From contig JAEINO010000015.1 of assembly GCA_016342345.1 (NCBI GenBank), positions 1 to 64,000 of the forward strand: DNA of 64,000 nucleotides, written 5' to 3'. This stretch comes from Pseudodesulfovibrio sp. Its GTDB lineage: Bacteria > Desulfobacterota > Desulfovibrionia > Desulfovibrionales > Desulfovibrionaceae. Below, piece after piece: positions 48,046 through 57,572 of the stretch (positions are counted from its first letter, which is position 1; each line of letters opens with the position of its first letter). The notes beneath the pieces were generated by a model. The model did no database searches and was not told the DNA's origin. It saw only the letters and a program-made list of their open reading frames with translations. The position numbers and the translations under genes are program-made.

Positions 48046-48899
48046 AGTATGCCTATTTCCCGGGATGCAAGATCCCTCATCATCTCCCGGAGTATGGTGC
48101 GTCTGTCGAGGCTGTCTGCGAAACTCTGGGTGTCGGTCTGGTCAAGCTCGAATTCAATTGTTGTGGCTGGCCCGTGCGTCATGAGAACGAATTGGCTTCC
48201 ATATATTCGGCGGTTCGCAATTTCGCTTTGGCCGAGGAAGCGGGCTTGCCGATTTTTACGCCGTGCAAGTGCTGTTTTGGAAATTTGAAGTATGCCGCGT
48301 CCCGTTTGGAAGAAGATGGAAAACTTTTCGTACTTGTGGACAGACTGTTGGCGCAGGACGGTTTGTCCATGCCCAAGTCCATGAAGGTTTCACACCTTTT
48401 GACCGTTCTTGACGAGCACGTCGGGGTCGAATTCATTGAGTTGCACGCCGTAACACCTCTTGCAGGGGTGAAAGTGGCTTGTCATTACGGCTGTCACGCC
48501 CTTCGTCCGAGCAATGTCACCGGGTTTGATGATCCTCTGGCTCCGACTGTATTCGAGCGGATCATGCAATCCATCGGGGCCGAGACTGTTGATTGGGATT
48601 TGCGTCTGGAATGTTGCGGCTATCCTTTGCGTGGTCGTGACAACGTTATTTCCGAAGCATTGATGCGCAAGAAACTGGAGGATGCAGCCTCCGCTGGTGC
48701 CGATGTTATTGCCACTGCCTGCACCTATTGTCAGCTTCAGTTTGACAGGGAACGGGATGCTCTGCCTTTCAGGGATTCTCTTCGCAAGGCACCGCCTTCG
48801 GTTCTTGTCAGTCAGCTTGTGGGGATTGCCATGGGATTGGATTCGAGCGTGCTTGGCATGGATAAAAACCTCATTCCCTGGCACGGCCCTGGTTTTTAG
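48042..48899 (+). CDS. HdrB-like CCG-domain subunit
   Basis: A 285-residue protein with two cysteine-rich CCG domains: YFPGC, FNCCGWPVR, PCKCC in the first and CHYGCHALRP, ECCGYPLRG, ATACTYCQLQ in the second, as in HdrB. The GTG at 48042 is chosen because GGAG lies upstream and the codon overlaps the preceding stop as GTGA; the longer upstream frame lies within the previous gene. It probably completes the GlpC-like membrane module by binding a noncubane 4Fe-4S cluster. Confidence 0.82.
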   Translation: MKYAYFPGCKIPHHLPEYGASVEAVCETLGVGLVKLEFNCCGWPVRHENELASIYSAVRNFALAEEAGLPIFTPCKCCFGNLKYAASRLEEDGKLFVLVDRLLAQDGLSMPKSMKVSHLLTVLDEHVGVEFIELHAVTPLAGVKVACHYGCHALRPSNVTGFDDPLAPTVFERIMQSIGAETVDWDLRLECCGYPLRGRDNVISEALMRKKLEDAASAGADVIATACTYCQLQFDRERDALPFRDSLRKAPPSVLVSQLVGIAMGLDSSVLGMDKNLIPWHGPGF

Positions 48900-48974
48900 G
48901 GGCGCGTCTTTGTGCTAGGAACATGGAACATGGCAACATGAATAGCCTGATCGGGATGGAATAAGGAGAGTGTT

Positions 48975-50492
48975 ATGGGCAAGAAAAAATATGTCGGAGC
49001 CATTGATTCGGGAACCACGAGCAGCCGGTTCATAATTTTTGATGAACGTGGGCGCATAGTGGGTCTTGACCAGAAAGAACATGAACAGATTTATCCGAAG
49101 CCGGGTTGGGTCGAGCACGACCCCATGGAAATATGGAATAATACCAAGGAAGTCATCAAGGGAGCTTTGACCAAATCAGGCATCAAGGGGTCTGAATTGG
49201 CAGCCCTTGGCATCACCAATCAGCGTGAGACCACGGTTGTCTGGGATCGGTATACCGGAAAGCCGTTTTGCAATGCCATTGTCTGGCAATGTACCCGTAC
49301 CCATGAAATCTGCAAGGAACTCATTGCTGACGGAGGTCAGGATCGCTTTCGGGAAAAAACAGGCCTGCCCATTGCCACGTATTTTTCAGGTCCCAAGATC
49401 AAGTGGATTCTGGATAATGTGCCCGAGGCCGCAGCCGCTTCCAAACGGGGCGATGCCATGTTCGGGACCATTGAAACATGGATTATCTGGTGGCTTACAG
49501 GTGGTCCTCGGGGCGGTGCTCATGTCACGGATGTGACCAATGCCAGTCGGACCATGCTCATGGGACTTCAGTCCCTTGAATGGGACGAGGAAATCATGAA
49601 GATAATGGGTATTCCCGCCGAAGGGTTGCCCAGAATTGTTCCGTCTTCGGACGAAGAGACCTGGGGACCGACCTCGGAAAGCGGTCCCTTTGGTGCTCGT
49701 GTTCCGGTCTGTGGTGCTGTCGGTGATCAGCAGGCGGCTCTGGTCGGGCAGACCTGTTTTGCACCGGGGCAGGCAAAGAATACCTATGGCACCGGTTGCT
49801 TTCTGCTCATGCACACCGGTCACGAACCCATCCAGTCAAAGCACGGTTTGATTACCACGTTGGCGTATCAGTTCAGCGGGCGCAAACCTTCATATTGTCT
49901 GGAAGGCTCAATTGCCATTGCGGGCGCGTTGGTCCAGTGGTTGCGGGACAACCTTCAGATGTTCGAGTCCGCTCCTGAAATCGAGGCCCTAGCAAGAAAG
50001 GTGGAAGACACTGGCGGCATGTATATCGTGCCAGCCTTTTCCGGTCTGTATGCTCCGTATTGGCGGCCTGATGCGCGTGGTGTCATGGTCGGTTTGACCC
50101 GTTACATCAACCGGAATCACATTGCCAGAGCCGTGCTCGAAGCCACCGCCTATCAGACCAAGGATATTGTCGAGGCCATGAACAAGGATTCCGGCGTGGA
50201 ACTCAAGACCCTCAAGGCCGATGGTGGCATGGTCTTCAACGAATTACTGATGCAGTTTCAGTCCGATATCCTCAATGTGCCGGTTGTTCGTCCAAAGGTG
50301 GCCGAGACAACCTGTCTCGGTGCGGCCTATGCGGCAGGGATTGCCGTGGGGTTCTGGTCCGGGCGCGAAGAGTTGTACAACAACTGGGAAGAGGACAAGA
50401 CATGGCAACCGGATATGCCCGAAGAGGTCCGTACCAGAGGCTACGATGGATGGAAAAAAGCTGTTGAGCGGACATATGACTGGGTGGAGTAA
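48975..50492 (+). CDS. glpK: Glycerol kinase
   Basis: A 505-residue FGGY kinase phosphorylating glycerol to sn-glycerol-3-phosphate, the substrate of GlpA and the likely inducer of GlpR. Signatures include [16 protein letters not shown] at the N terminus, [11 protein letters not shown], the FGGY block [21 protein letters not shown] and [17 protein letters not shown]. Length is normal. AAGGAGAG precedes the ATG. It closes the glycerol gene set on the plus strand, 75 bp after the CCG subunit gene. Confidence 0.96.
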   Translation: MGKKKYVGAIDSGTTSSRFIIFDERGRIVGLDQKEHEQIYPKPGWVEHDPMEIWNNTKEVIKGALTKSGIKGSELAALGITNQRETTVVWDRYTGKPFCNAIVWQCTRTHEICKELIADGGQDRFREKTGLPIATYFSGPKIKWILDNVPEAAAASKRGDAMFGTIETWIIWWLTGGPRGGAHVTDVTNASRTMLMGLQSLEWDEEIMKIMGIPAEGLPRIVPSSDEETWGPTSESGPFGARVPVCGAVGDQQAALVGQTCFAPGQAKNTYGTGCFLLMHTGHEPIQSKHGLITTLAYQFSGRKPSYCLEGSIAIAGALVQWLRDNLQMFESAPEIEALARKVEDTGGMYIVPAFSGLYAPYWRPDARGVMVGLTRYINRNHIARAVLEATAYQTKDIVEAMNKDSGVELKTLKADGGMVFNELLMQFQSDILNVPVVRPKVAETTCLGAAYAAGIAVGFWSGREELYNNWEEDKTWQPDMPEEVRTRGYDGWKKAVERTYDWVE

Positions 50493-50569
50493 GGCTGTGG
50501 CTAACATGCAATGATTTCGGGTGGTCGTCTGTGACCGTCTTTGCTGTCTTGGCAATCAGGAGGTTTGGC

Positions 50570-51718
50570 GTGCAGAATTGTGTTTCTTCGGCGAGACGTG
50601 TCCCCATGCTTGATGTTGCCCGTTTTTTTGGAATGATACTTGTCTATTATGGACATATCATCGAGCGAATCATGTATCTTGAAAACCCGGTTGCCACAAC
50701 ACAGTACAAATTCATTTACTCATTCCACATGCCCTTTTTCTTTCTTCTGGCAGGATTTACCATTGCCCCGGAGAAAACGCTTCTGCCCATAGGGAAATAT
50801 TTCAAGAAACTGGCCGCATCCCGATTGGTTCCCTATTTCGTCTTCACTTTGCTGCTGGTCATTCTGAGCCTGTTTTTCGTGGGGCATTTCGTGATCTTGG
50901 ACCTCTCGACATCTGCTGGTTATCTGAACGGGGCCATAGCCACTCTGATGGGCTTTCCCGTATTCAACATACCTCTCTGGTTCATGGCCTGTCTCGTTTC
51001 GGTTGAGATTTTGCATTTTCTGGTAGGCCGATTCCTAGACACAACCATCAAGCTTGCCGGTGCTGTGGTATTTTTTTATGTGGGCGGCTACTATCTGACC
51101 CTGAAAGTCCAGTTCATCCCCGGCCCGAATTTCTGGCTCGTTCACGAAGCTCTGGTGGTGTACGCCTTTTATCTGGTGGGTGTGATTTGTCGGCGAAACG
51201 AGATATTGCTCGGCATACAGGCCCGGTGGAGGCTGCTGCTTGCAACCGGTGTTTGCCTGCTCATAGTGGTATTTACCTACGACATGAATACCGGTCCGTT
51301 TCGTTTGTTCGATGCTGTGGTTATCGTGTTGTCCGGGCATGGCAATGTCATTTTGTTTCCGCTCACTGCCCTGGCCGGAAGCATCATGCTTCTGCTATTT
51401 GCCAAAAGTGCCGGAGCAAGTCGCTTTCTGATGTTCATGGGTGAAAACGCACTTATCCTCTTTTGTTTGAACGGCGTTTTCTATCATTTTCTCAACGGTC
51501 CTTTCGCGGCCTGGTTTGTCAAGACGTTCCCGGGACACTGGATGGCCGTCACAGGCGCAGGCATTGCCTTTACTCTTGTCAGTCTTGTCTGCTGTATCCC
51601 CTGCGTGATCATGCTCAACAGGTTTGTCCCGCAACTCGTTGGCAAACCCGCGAAGCACGGTCCTTTTTTGCCGAGATTCGTGCGGCAGGAGGTCCCGGTG
51701 GTTTTGTCCGAGAGGTAG
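50570..51718 (+). CDS. Acyltransferase-3 family membrane protein
   Basis: A 382-residue integral membrane protein with about ten TM spans. The family's catalytic region appears at the N terminus as MLDVARFFGMILVYYGHIIE, followed by YSFHMPFFFLLAGF. Members transfer acyl groups to sugars or cell-surface glycans. The start is a GTG (50570) with an ideal AGGAGG six bases upstream; an alternative GTG at 50531 lacks a site. It is 77 bp after glpK, and functional linkage to glycerol is not evident. Confidence 0.8.
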   Translation: MQNCVSSARRVPMLDVARFFGMILVYYGHIIERIMYLENPVATTQYKFIYSFHMPFFFLLAGFTIAPEKTLLPIGKYFKKLAASRLVPYFVFTLLLVILSLFFVGHFVILDLSTSAGYLNGAIATLMGFPVFNIPLWFMACLVSVEILHFLVGRFLDTTIKLAGAVVFFYVGGYYLTLKVQFIPGPNFWLVHEALVVYAFYLVGVICRRNEILLGIQARWRLLLATGVCLLIVVFTYDMNTGPFRLFDAVVIVLSGHGNVILFPLTALAGSIMLLLFAKSAGASRFLMFMGENALILFCLNGVFYHFLNGPFAAWFVKTFPGHWMAVTGAGIAFTLVSLVCCIPCVIMLNRFVPQLVGKPAKHGPFLPRFVRQEVPVVLSER

Positions 51719-51733
51719 GGTTCAGGGTTCCTG

Positions 51734-51769
51734 AAAAAAATGAGGGCCGTGACAATGTCACGGCCCTCA
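51734..51769 (-). terminator. Terminator at the convergent end of acyltransferase and ADH genes
   Basis: TGAGGGCCGTGAC and GTCACGGCCCTCA form a perfect 13-bp stem with a 3-base loop (51741-51769). Seven T follow on the minus strand, serving the ADH gene. The plus-strand side lacks a T run but could still slow transcription. Confidence 0.9.
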
Positions 51770-51799
51770 TCGTTCTGGGTCTTGTATTTCAGTTCTTGT

Positions 51800-52954
51800 T
51801 TAAAATGCCATTTCGAGAATTTTGATCAGTTCTTCCTTGTGCAGTTTTACGGGATTTCCCTTCATGCTGCTGGTGTTGGCTGTTTTTTCGACCAGTCCGG
51901 CGAAATCTTCTTTTTTGACTCCCATTTCCTTTAATCCGGGAATTTGCAGGTCCTGGCACAGGTCCTTGACCCAGGAGACGCAGTCCTCGATATCAGCTTC
52001 AATATCGCCGGTCAGAATTATGGTTATTTCCGCATAGGCATGCAGTGCTTCGGAGTGGGGATCACGTTCCTTGAGAGCCTTGACGTTCATCTCCATCACG
52101 TGTGGCAGAAGACACGCGCATACAGCCCCATGGGGTGCCTTGAATTCCCCGCCCAGAGGAGCGGCAAAGCCATGTACGGCCCCAAGCTTGGCATTGGCCA
52201 GAACGATCCCGGAAAGCAGGCTGGCAAGAGCCATGTCTTCCCGCGCCGTGAGGTCTGTGCCGTCTGCATGGGCTGGTCGGATCGATCCGGCAGCGCGCAT
52301 CATGCCCTCGCGGCAGAGGGAATCCGTTATGGGGTTGGCCCTGTTGGAAACGAACGCTTCAATGAGTTGTGTCAATGCGTCCATGCCTGTGGTAGCGGTT
52401 ACGGCAGGCGGTACGGACAGGGTCAGTTCTGGGTCGATTACGGCAATATTCGGGATCATGTCAGCAGAGCGCATACTGACTTTCATGCCATGTTTCGGAG
52501 AGAGAAGAACGGCGTTGGAGGTGACTTCGGAACCGGTGCCTGCCGTGGTGGGAACGGCAATGAACGGTGCGGGTTTTTGGGTGAGCGGAAGTCCCTTGCC
52601 AACGATCTCAAGGTACTCGAAAAGATCGGATTGGTTGGTCAGAAGCGCGGCCAGGGCTTTGCCTGCATCCAGCACGCTACCGCCGCCTATGGCCACGACC
52701 ACGTCACACCCGGCTTGCCGGACGCCGTCGGTTGCCTGTGAGATTGTATCGGTGTCGGGTTCTCCGCTTATGGTCACGACATGCGGAGACAGACCTTTTG
52801 TGGTCAATGAGTCAATGGCCCACCGTGCACGTTCTGGTGACCCGCCAATGACGAGGCAGACCTTGTTGCCCAGTTGTGCCGTTAATTCAGGGATTTTTTC
52901 GGAAGATCCTGAACCGAAAATTATTTTGGAAGCGGTAGCGAATTCAAATTGCAT
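51800..52954 (-). CDS. Iron-containing alcohol dehydrogenase family enzyme, altered metal site
   Basis: A 384-residue NAD(P)-dependent family member. The nucleotide-binding GGGSVLDAGKALA (near 96) is typical. In FucO-type enzymes four residues hold iron. Here the first Asp is kept in GMDALTQLIEAF, but the His four residues later is Gln. Later His residues remain in AVHGFAAPLGG and APHGAV, with another usual His replaced by Ala. ATG 52954 has AAGGA upstream; an ATG seven codons earlier does not. It probably follows the CCG protein gene in one operon. The substrate is unknown. Confidence 0.85.
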   Translation of the reverse strand: MQFEFATASKIIFGSGSSEKIPELTAQLGNKVCLVIGGSPERARWAIDSLTTKGLSPHVVTISGEPDTDTISQATDGVRQAGCDVVVAIGGGSVLDAGKALAALLTNQSDLFEYLEIVGKGLPLTQKPAPFIAVPTTAGTGSEVTSNAVLLSPKHGMKVSMRSADMIPNIAVIDPELTLSVPPAVTATTGMDALTQLIEAFVSNRANPITDSLCREGMMRAAGSIRPAHADGTDLTAREDMALASLLSGIVLANAKLGAVHGFAAPLGGEFKAPHGAVCACLLPHVMEMNVKALKERDPHSEALHAYAEITIILTGDIEADIEDCVSWVKDLCQDLQIPGLKEMGVKKEDFAGLVEKTANTSSMKGNPVKLHKEELIKILEMAF

Positions 52955-53049
52955 GAAATGATCCTTTGAAATCAATGTGTGTCAATGCTTTCCGGTTGAC
53001 ATAGCATCTCGAATGAACTGCTTCAAGAGTGCAGGATGCGTGATGCTGG

Positions 53050-54369
53050 CTAGTATTCCTGATCTGTCAGAATAATGCCGAGTTTGTCCCATTGGGTTTT
53101 GGCCTCGGTGTCTGCCTTGGCTGCCAGATGGTCGGGCAGAGGTTCTATGACCAATGCCTCGGCCACCAGTTGCCAGAGATATTTTACCTCGAATTCGCAT
53201 CCCTCGAAATACTTGGGAATACGTTTCATGATCTGGTCGCGGCAGTTGGAGCAACCAACCACGACTACGTCTGCACCGCTTTGTCTGATCTGTTCATGCT
53301 TGTATCGTGCATGCCAGGCAGATTGATCTTCAAAGGGCATGGGCCACATGCCTCCACCTGCGCCGCAGCAGTAGTTCTTTTCGCGGTTGGGGGTCAATTC
53401 CACAAAGTTATCGACACATTGCTGCATGATCCAGCGCGGTTCATCAAAATACCCTTTGCCGAAGTTGCGTTCCAGTTCCCGCCCATGTTTGCAGGAGTCG
53501 TGAAAGGTGAAGCTTTTTCCGGCGTGAACGGATTTGTCGAGCTTGATTCGGCCTTCCTTGATCAATTCCATCAGATAATCATAAAGGTACAGGAAATCGA
53601 TCGTGTTATCAGGGTCGTATTCGACGAGTTTGGACATGCCCTTGCGACAGCCGTATGAACCGCCGCCGCAGTCTGGCATGATCATGCGTTTGATACCGAA
53701 TTCCTTCATGTACGAGATTTTGCGGCGAGCCAGTTCTTTGTTTCCGGCATCGTCTCCGGTAAAAAGGGCCCAGTCCACGGCTTCCCAATTGTCACTGGGA
53801 ACAGTCCAGTTTTCTCTGGCCGCGTAGAATATTTTCCACCACCATAACTGGTCTTCAAAATCTCCGTATACTTCCTTGGAATTGGGAAAAAAGAGAATGT
53901 CAGCTTTCTGTCTGTCTACAGGGACATAAAATCCGGGGCACTCTTCGGCCAGTTCTTCGCTCAGTTCGGCCATGCCTTCCAGATAATCCTCTCTGGAAAT
54001 GGCAAGGTTGTTGCCGGTTTCAAGATTGTTGACCATGCCTTTGTGCAGGGAGCCCGGTACGTCTTTACGCGGTCTGAGGCTTTTCAGGTGGGTCATGATG
54101 GATGGTATGTCTATACCGCCGGGACATGAATTGGCACAACGGCCGCAACCGGTACACATCCATGGAAAATTTGAGTCGATAACAGCATCGATCAGCCCGT
54201 TGGCCAGTAGTCGCATGACTTTTCTGGTGTCCCATCCTGCCGTGCCTGGTGCGCCGGTTGTGGGGCAGCCATTGGAGCAGGACCCACAGACAACGCAATT
54301 GGAAAAATCATACTTGTTAAAGCAATCCAAGTCGTTGTCTTTCAAGCTATTTAATGTTGCGTGGTTCAT
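53050..54369 (-). CDS. CCG-domain iron-sulfur protein (HdrD/GlcF-like)
   Basis: A 439-residue cytoplasmic electron carrier. Two 4Fe-4S motifs, CVVCGSCSNGCP (25-36) and CTGCGRCANSCP (near 72), precede a cysteine-rich half. A complete CCG domain is at the C-terminal side (DSCKHGRELE, NYCCGAGGGMWP, VGCSNCRDQI). The first CCG repeat is degenerate, with only DCGGGSYGC remaining. It lies 95 bp upstream of the ADH-family gene on the same strand and may serve as its redox partner; this is inferred from position. Confidence 0.82.
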   Translation of the reverse strand: MNHATLNSLKDNDLDCFNKYDFSNCVVCGSCSNGCPTTGAPGTAGWDTRKVMRLLANGLIDAVIDSNFPWMCTGCGRCANSCPGGIDIPSIMTHLKSLRPRKDVPGSLHKGMVNNLETGNNLAISREDYLEGMAELSEELAEECPGFYVPVDRQKADILFFPNSKEVYGDFEDQLWWWKIFYAARENWTVPSDNWEAVDWALFTGDDAGNKELARRKISYMKEFGIKRMIMPDCGGGSYGCRKGMSKLVEYDPDNTIDFLYLYDYLMELIKEGRIKLDKSVHAGKSFTFHDSCKHGRELERNFGKGYFDEPRWIMQQCVDNFVELTPNREKNYCCGAGGGMWPMPFEDQSAWHARYKHEQIRQSGADVVVVGCSNCRDQIMKRIPKYFEGCEFEVKYLWQLVAEALVIEPLPDHLAAKADTEAKTQWDKLGIILTDQEY

Positions 54370-54814
54370 CGCGCATGTTCCTGATGGTGCCGTGATTGCC
54401 AGGGGCAGGGGCTGGCCGTTTTTGTCTGTTGTGGTGAAAGGTCCGTGAAAAATGACATCATGGCCTTTTCTGCTTTGTTACAAAATTGTTTCAAGCAGGG
54501 CGTCCTACATAAGAATTTGCATTAGGTCAAAGCCTTGAATTGAAGCCGAGTTTTGCAAGGTCAGTTGCGTTTTTAATGAGTAACATGGTGGAAAGAAAGC
54601 AGAAGGTTTGATGAAAATTGAAAATGCATGGACTTGTTTGGCGTATGGGAGGGGTAAAACTTTTCATTATGAGAAACAGGCCGTGAAGAGCATGAGTTCG
54701 ATTATTGTTGTTTTACGCCTGTCGCGAAGTAGATGTGCCGGGCATGAATGGTTTCAGGGTGTTTAGATATGGAAAAGAGCGGAGAGCATTGTCTGGCAGA
54801 TATTTTGATAAGCG
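54370..54814. other. Intergenic stretch without a convincing gene
   Basis: This region upstream of the CCG protein gene has scattered AT-rich segments but no open frame with domain support, no repeat and no clear promoter that I can single out. Confidence 0.5.
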
Positions 54815-54842
54815 GCCCGTTCCAGTGAAAGGAGGAACGGGC
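54815..54842 (-). terminator. Weak terminator hairpin downstream of the DEAD-box gene
   Basis: GCCCGTTCC (54815-54823) and GGAACGGGC (54834-54842) form a perfect 9-bp stem. On the minus strand it is followed by CGCTTATC, so the T run is poor and termination may be partial. Confidence 0.5.
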
Positions 54843-54895
54843 GCACATTTTCGTAGCGAGGCCCTGTAGTCGGGTCTTTATTGTTCGGGTGCAGT

Positions 54896-56602
54896 TCAGC
54901 TTCCGGACGGTTTTCTTTTTCTGCGTCGTCTGCGAGGTCTGGGCTTGGACTCATTGTCTGAAGATCCGGTAGATCTGGGAGCTGCTTTATTGGGAGCCGG
55001 CTCAACTCGTTCGGGCTCGGGAGAGACCTCTCGCTCTACGATTTTTTGTTCGCGAACTTCAGGCTCGTGTTGAGGTTTGTCGGCTTTTCTTTCCAGCTGC
55101 TTTGGCTTGTCTCTCTGATTATCGTCGCGAGGACCGTTGCTCTTTTCTCTTGGTTTGCGTTCTCTCGGTTGGATTTTACCGGGATTTGTTTTCTTTGGTG
55201 TATCCGTTTTGGCTGCGGGTTCCACTGGTTTGCCGTGCAGGGTGGGCTGATAAATTTCGTCGAGCAGCATGGTCAGCAGTCCCAGGGTTTCCTCGTCTGC
55301 GGCGTATTTTTTTGCCAGAGGCAGGAAGCGGGAGACTCGTTCGCGCTGAATGTTGGTCAGCTTGCGATATTTCTTTTCAAGCAGGGCGGTGAGTCGTTCT
55401 TCGATGATGGCGGAAACGTCTTCCTCTGTCGGGTCCTTGATTTCTTCGAATTTGATCTTGAACCGTGTGGCAATACGCTCCAGTTCCATTTTTTGGATGA
55501 CATCCACCATGGTGATGGCAGTTCCGGTCGCTCCGGCCCGGCCCGTGCGTCCAGCTCTGTGGACATAGGATTCGGGGTCTTCCGGCGGTTCCATCATGAA
55601 GACGTGGGAGAGTTCCGGGATATCGATGCCTCGTGCTGCCACGTCTGTGGCCACCAGAAAGCGCAATTTGCCTTCCTTGATTTTGGCCATGAGGTGTTCG
55701 CGTTTGTTTTGGGTCAGGTCCGAGGTCAGTCCCTCGGCATCGAATCCGAACTGGGAGAGCAAGGCTGCGGTGAATTCGACATTGCGCTTGGTGTTGCAAA
55801 AGATGAGGGCAGACGTCGGGTTTTCCAACTCGATGAATTTGATGAGTTTGCGTTCCTTGCCCATGGCCTCTACTTCGACGAATTGGTGGGCGATGGCCGA
55901 GACATTCTCCTCGTCGCTGGAAAGACTGAGGATTTCAGGTTCATGCATGAACTCCTCGGCCAGTCGCAGTACGCTCTGAGGGAAGGTGGCCGAGAACATG
56001 AAAGAGCCGACCAGATTGCGCGGCAGGTAGCGTTTGACCTCCACCATGTCCGGGTAGAATCCCACGGAGAGCATGCGGTCGGCCTCGTCGAATATGAGTA
56101 CCTTGAGATTGTCGAGTATCAGGTTGCGGCGAACGAGATGGTCGAGGATACGACCGGGCGTGCCGACCACGAGCTGTGCGCCATCGCGGAAGGCATCAAG
56201 CTGTTCCTTGTATCCGACACCACCGTAAACGGCGACGACCTTGATGCCGTCCGTGCCTGCCAGAACGCGGGCTTCTTCGGCAACCTGGCGAGCCAGTTCG
56301 CGGGTGGGGACCATTATCAGGGTTTGGCATTGGGGCTTTCTCGGATCGAGTTTCTCGATAAGCGGCAGGATGAATGCACCGGTTTTGCCGGAGCCGGTTC
56401 GGGCCTGGACCATGACGTCCTTTCCGGCCATGAGATAGGGCATGGCTTTTTGCTGGACAGGCATGAGATCGTTCCATCCGGCGCGGTCGCAGGCATCTTT
56501 CAAGTCGTCTGACAAGTCTTCGAATGTTATTTCGACAGGCGTATCGTTTGTTTTGGGTTCCTCGTTTCCGGATTCGGGACGGGAAGTGTTTTCATTTTCC
56601 AT
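54896..56602 (-). CDS. DEAD-box RNA helicase
   Basis: A 568-residue cold-shock/ribosome-type helicase (DeaD/RhlE group). Motifs in order: ARTGSGKTGA (motif I), PTRELARQV (Ia), VVGTPGRILD (Ib), FDEADRML (II), FMFSATFP (III), LIFCNTKR (IV), VATDVAARGIDIP (V) and HRAGRTGRAG (VI). After a helical segment, the tail from about 465 is low-complexity and highly charged, ending PRPRRRRRKRKPSGS, typical of RNA-binding extensions. AAGGT precedes the ATG. It appears monocistronic. Confidence 0.95.
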   Translation of the reverse strand: MENENTSRPESGNEEPKTNDTPVEITFEDLSDDLKDACDRAGWNDLMPVQQKAMPYLMAGKDVMVQARTGSGKTGAFILPLIEKLDPRKPQCQTLIMVPTRELARQVAEEARVLAGTDGIKVVAVYGGVGYKEQLDAFRDGAQLVVGTPGRILDHLVRRNLILDNLKVLIFDEADRMLSVGFYPDMVEVKRYLPRNLVGSFMFSATFPQSVLRLAEEFMHEPEILSLSSDEENVSAIAHQFVEVEAMGKERKLIKFIELENPTSALIFCNTKRNVEFTAALLSQFGFDAEGLTSDLTQNKREHLMAKIKEGKLRFLVATDVAARGIDIPELSHVFMMEPPEDPESYVHRAGRTGRAGATGTAITMVDVIQKMELERIATRFKIKFEEIKDPTEEDVSAIIEERLTALLEKKYRKLTNIQRERVSRFLPLAKKYAADEETLGLLTMLLDEIYQPTLHGKPVEPAAKTDTPKKTNPGKIQPRERKPREKSNGPRDDNQRDKPKQLERKADKPQHEPEVREQKIVEREVSPEPERVEPAPNKAAPRSTGSSDNESKPRPRRRRRKRKPSGS

Positions 56603-56765
56603 AAATACCTTCAGATTCTAATGTGAATTCCAGCCGGTTGTTTTTTGAATTGTGGGGCCGGAATGTGAAATTTGTTTTGAAATCGAGGCACAGTATACCT
56701 TTCCTCAGGAATTGTACAATAGGGGAGAGGTAAAAGATACTGTGTGGGCCTCTGGTTCTGTTTGC

Positions 56766-57563
56766 CTAGTGGACGAATTGTTCGTTGAATATTCTCTCTT
56801 CAAGGGAATGATCCGGGTCGAACAGGATGCAGGCCGGGCGCGATATGTCTTCAGTTACGGTAACATGGGCAACATCGCGGACTTCGAATGAATCGGCTGC
56901 CGCACTGACCGGGCGATGGTCCGGGTCGAGAATTATAAATTCGACAGTGGCGGTGTGCGGGAGGAGTGCGCCGCTCCAGCGTCGCGGCCTGAACGGGCTG
57001 ACCGGTGTGAGAGCCAGGACATTTGAGGCCAGCGGAATGATCGGGCCGTGGGCAGACAGGTTGTAGGCCGTGCTTCCTGCCGGAGTGGCGACCATGATGC
57101 CATCGCAGACAAGATTGTCCAGCCGTTCCTTGCCGTTGATGAGCACCTGGATGTTGGCGGATTGCCTGGAATGGCGCAACAGGGCGACCTCGTTGAAGGC
57201 CTTGGCCGTGAACTCCTGGCCGGACATGGTCGTGGCCGTCATCAGGAGCGGGTAGAGAGTATGGCGTTGTGCCATGTTGAGCCGTTCAATGAGATCATTC
57301 ACATCGAATTTGTTGAGCAGGAAGCCCACGGTACCCCGATTCATTCCATAGATGGGCAGGCCTGAATGGAGGTGGTCGTGCATGGTTTGAAGCAGGAATC
57401 CGTCCCCGCCCAAGGCTATGATTGCATCCGCCTGGTTCTCAGGGACTATTTTGTATCGTTCTGAAAGCATGGCAAGCCCTTGTCTGGCTTTGGGCGTTTC
57501 TGATGCGACACAGGTGATCCTTTCGATCTTTACATCGCTCATCACGTTGTTTTGCTTGAACAT
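56766..57563 (-). CDS. nadK: NAD kinase
   Basis: A 265-residue enzyme making NADP from NAD and ATP or polyphosphate. Conserved blocks are IIALGGDGFLLQTMH (catalytic GGDG), GMNRGTVGFLL and DGIMVATPAGSTAYNLSAHG. It follows the citrate synthase gene by 9 bp, so the two are cotranscribed. The start is uncertain: ATG 57563 and ATG 57542 are both possible and neither has a strong ribosome site. Confidence 0.93.
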   Translation of the reverse strand: MFKQNNVMSDVKIERITCVASETPKARQGLAMLSERYKIVPENQADAIIALGGDGFLLQTMHDHLHSGLPIYGMNRGTVGFLLNKFDVNDLIERLNMAQRHTLYPLLMTATTMSGQEFTAKAFNEVALLRHSRQSANIQVLINGKERLDNLVCDGIMVATPAGSTAYNLSAHGPIIPLASNVLALTPVSPFRPRRWSGALLPHTATVEFIILDPDHRPVSAAADSFEVRDVAHVTVTEDISRPACILFDPDHSLEERIFNEQFVH

Positions 57564-57572
57564 GCAGAGGTC

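Noticed and set aside
55046-56512. Plus-strand open frame (488 codons) opposite the DEAD-box gene
   Set aside because: The helicase motifs on the other strand are complete; this frame is Phe/Gly-rich shadow sequence.
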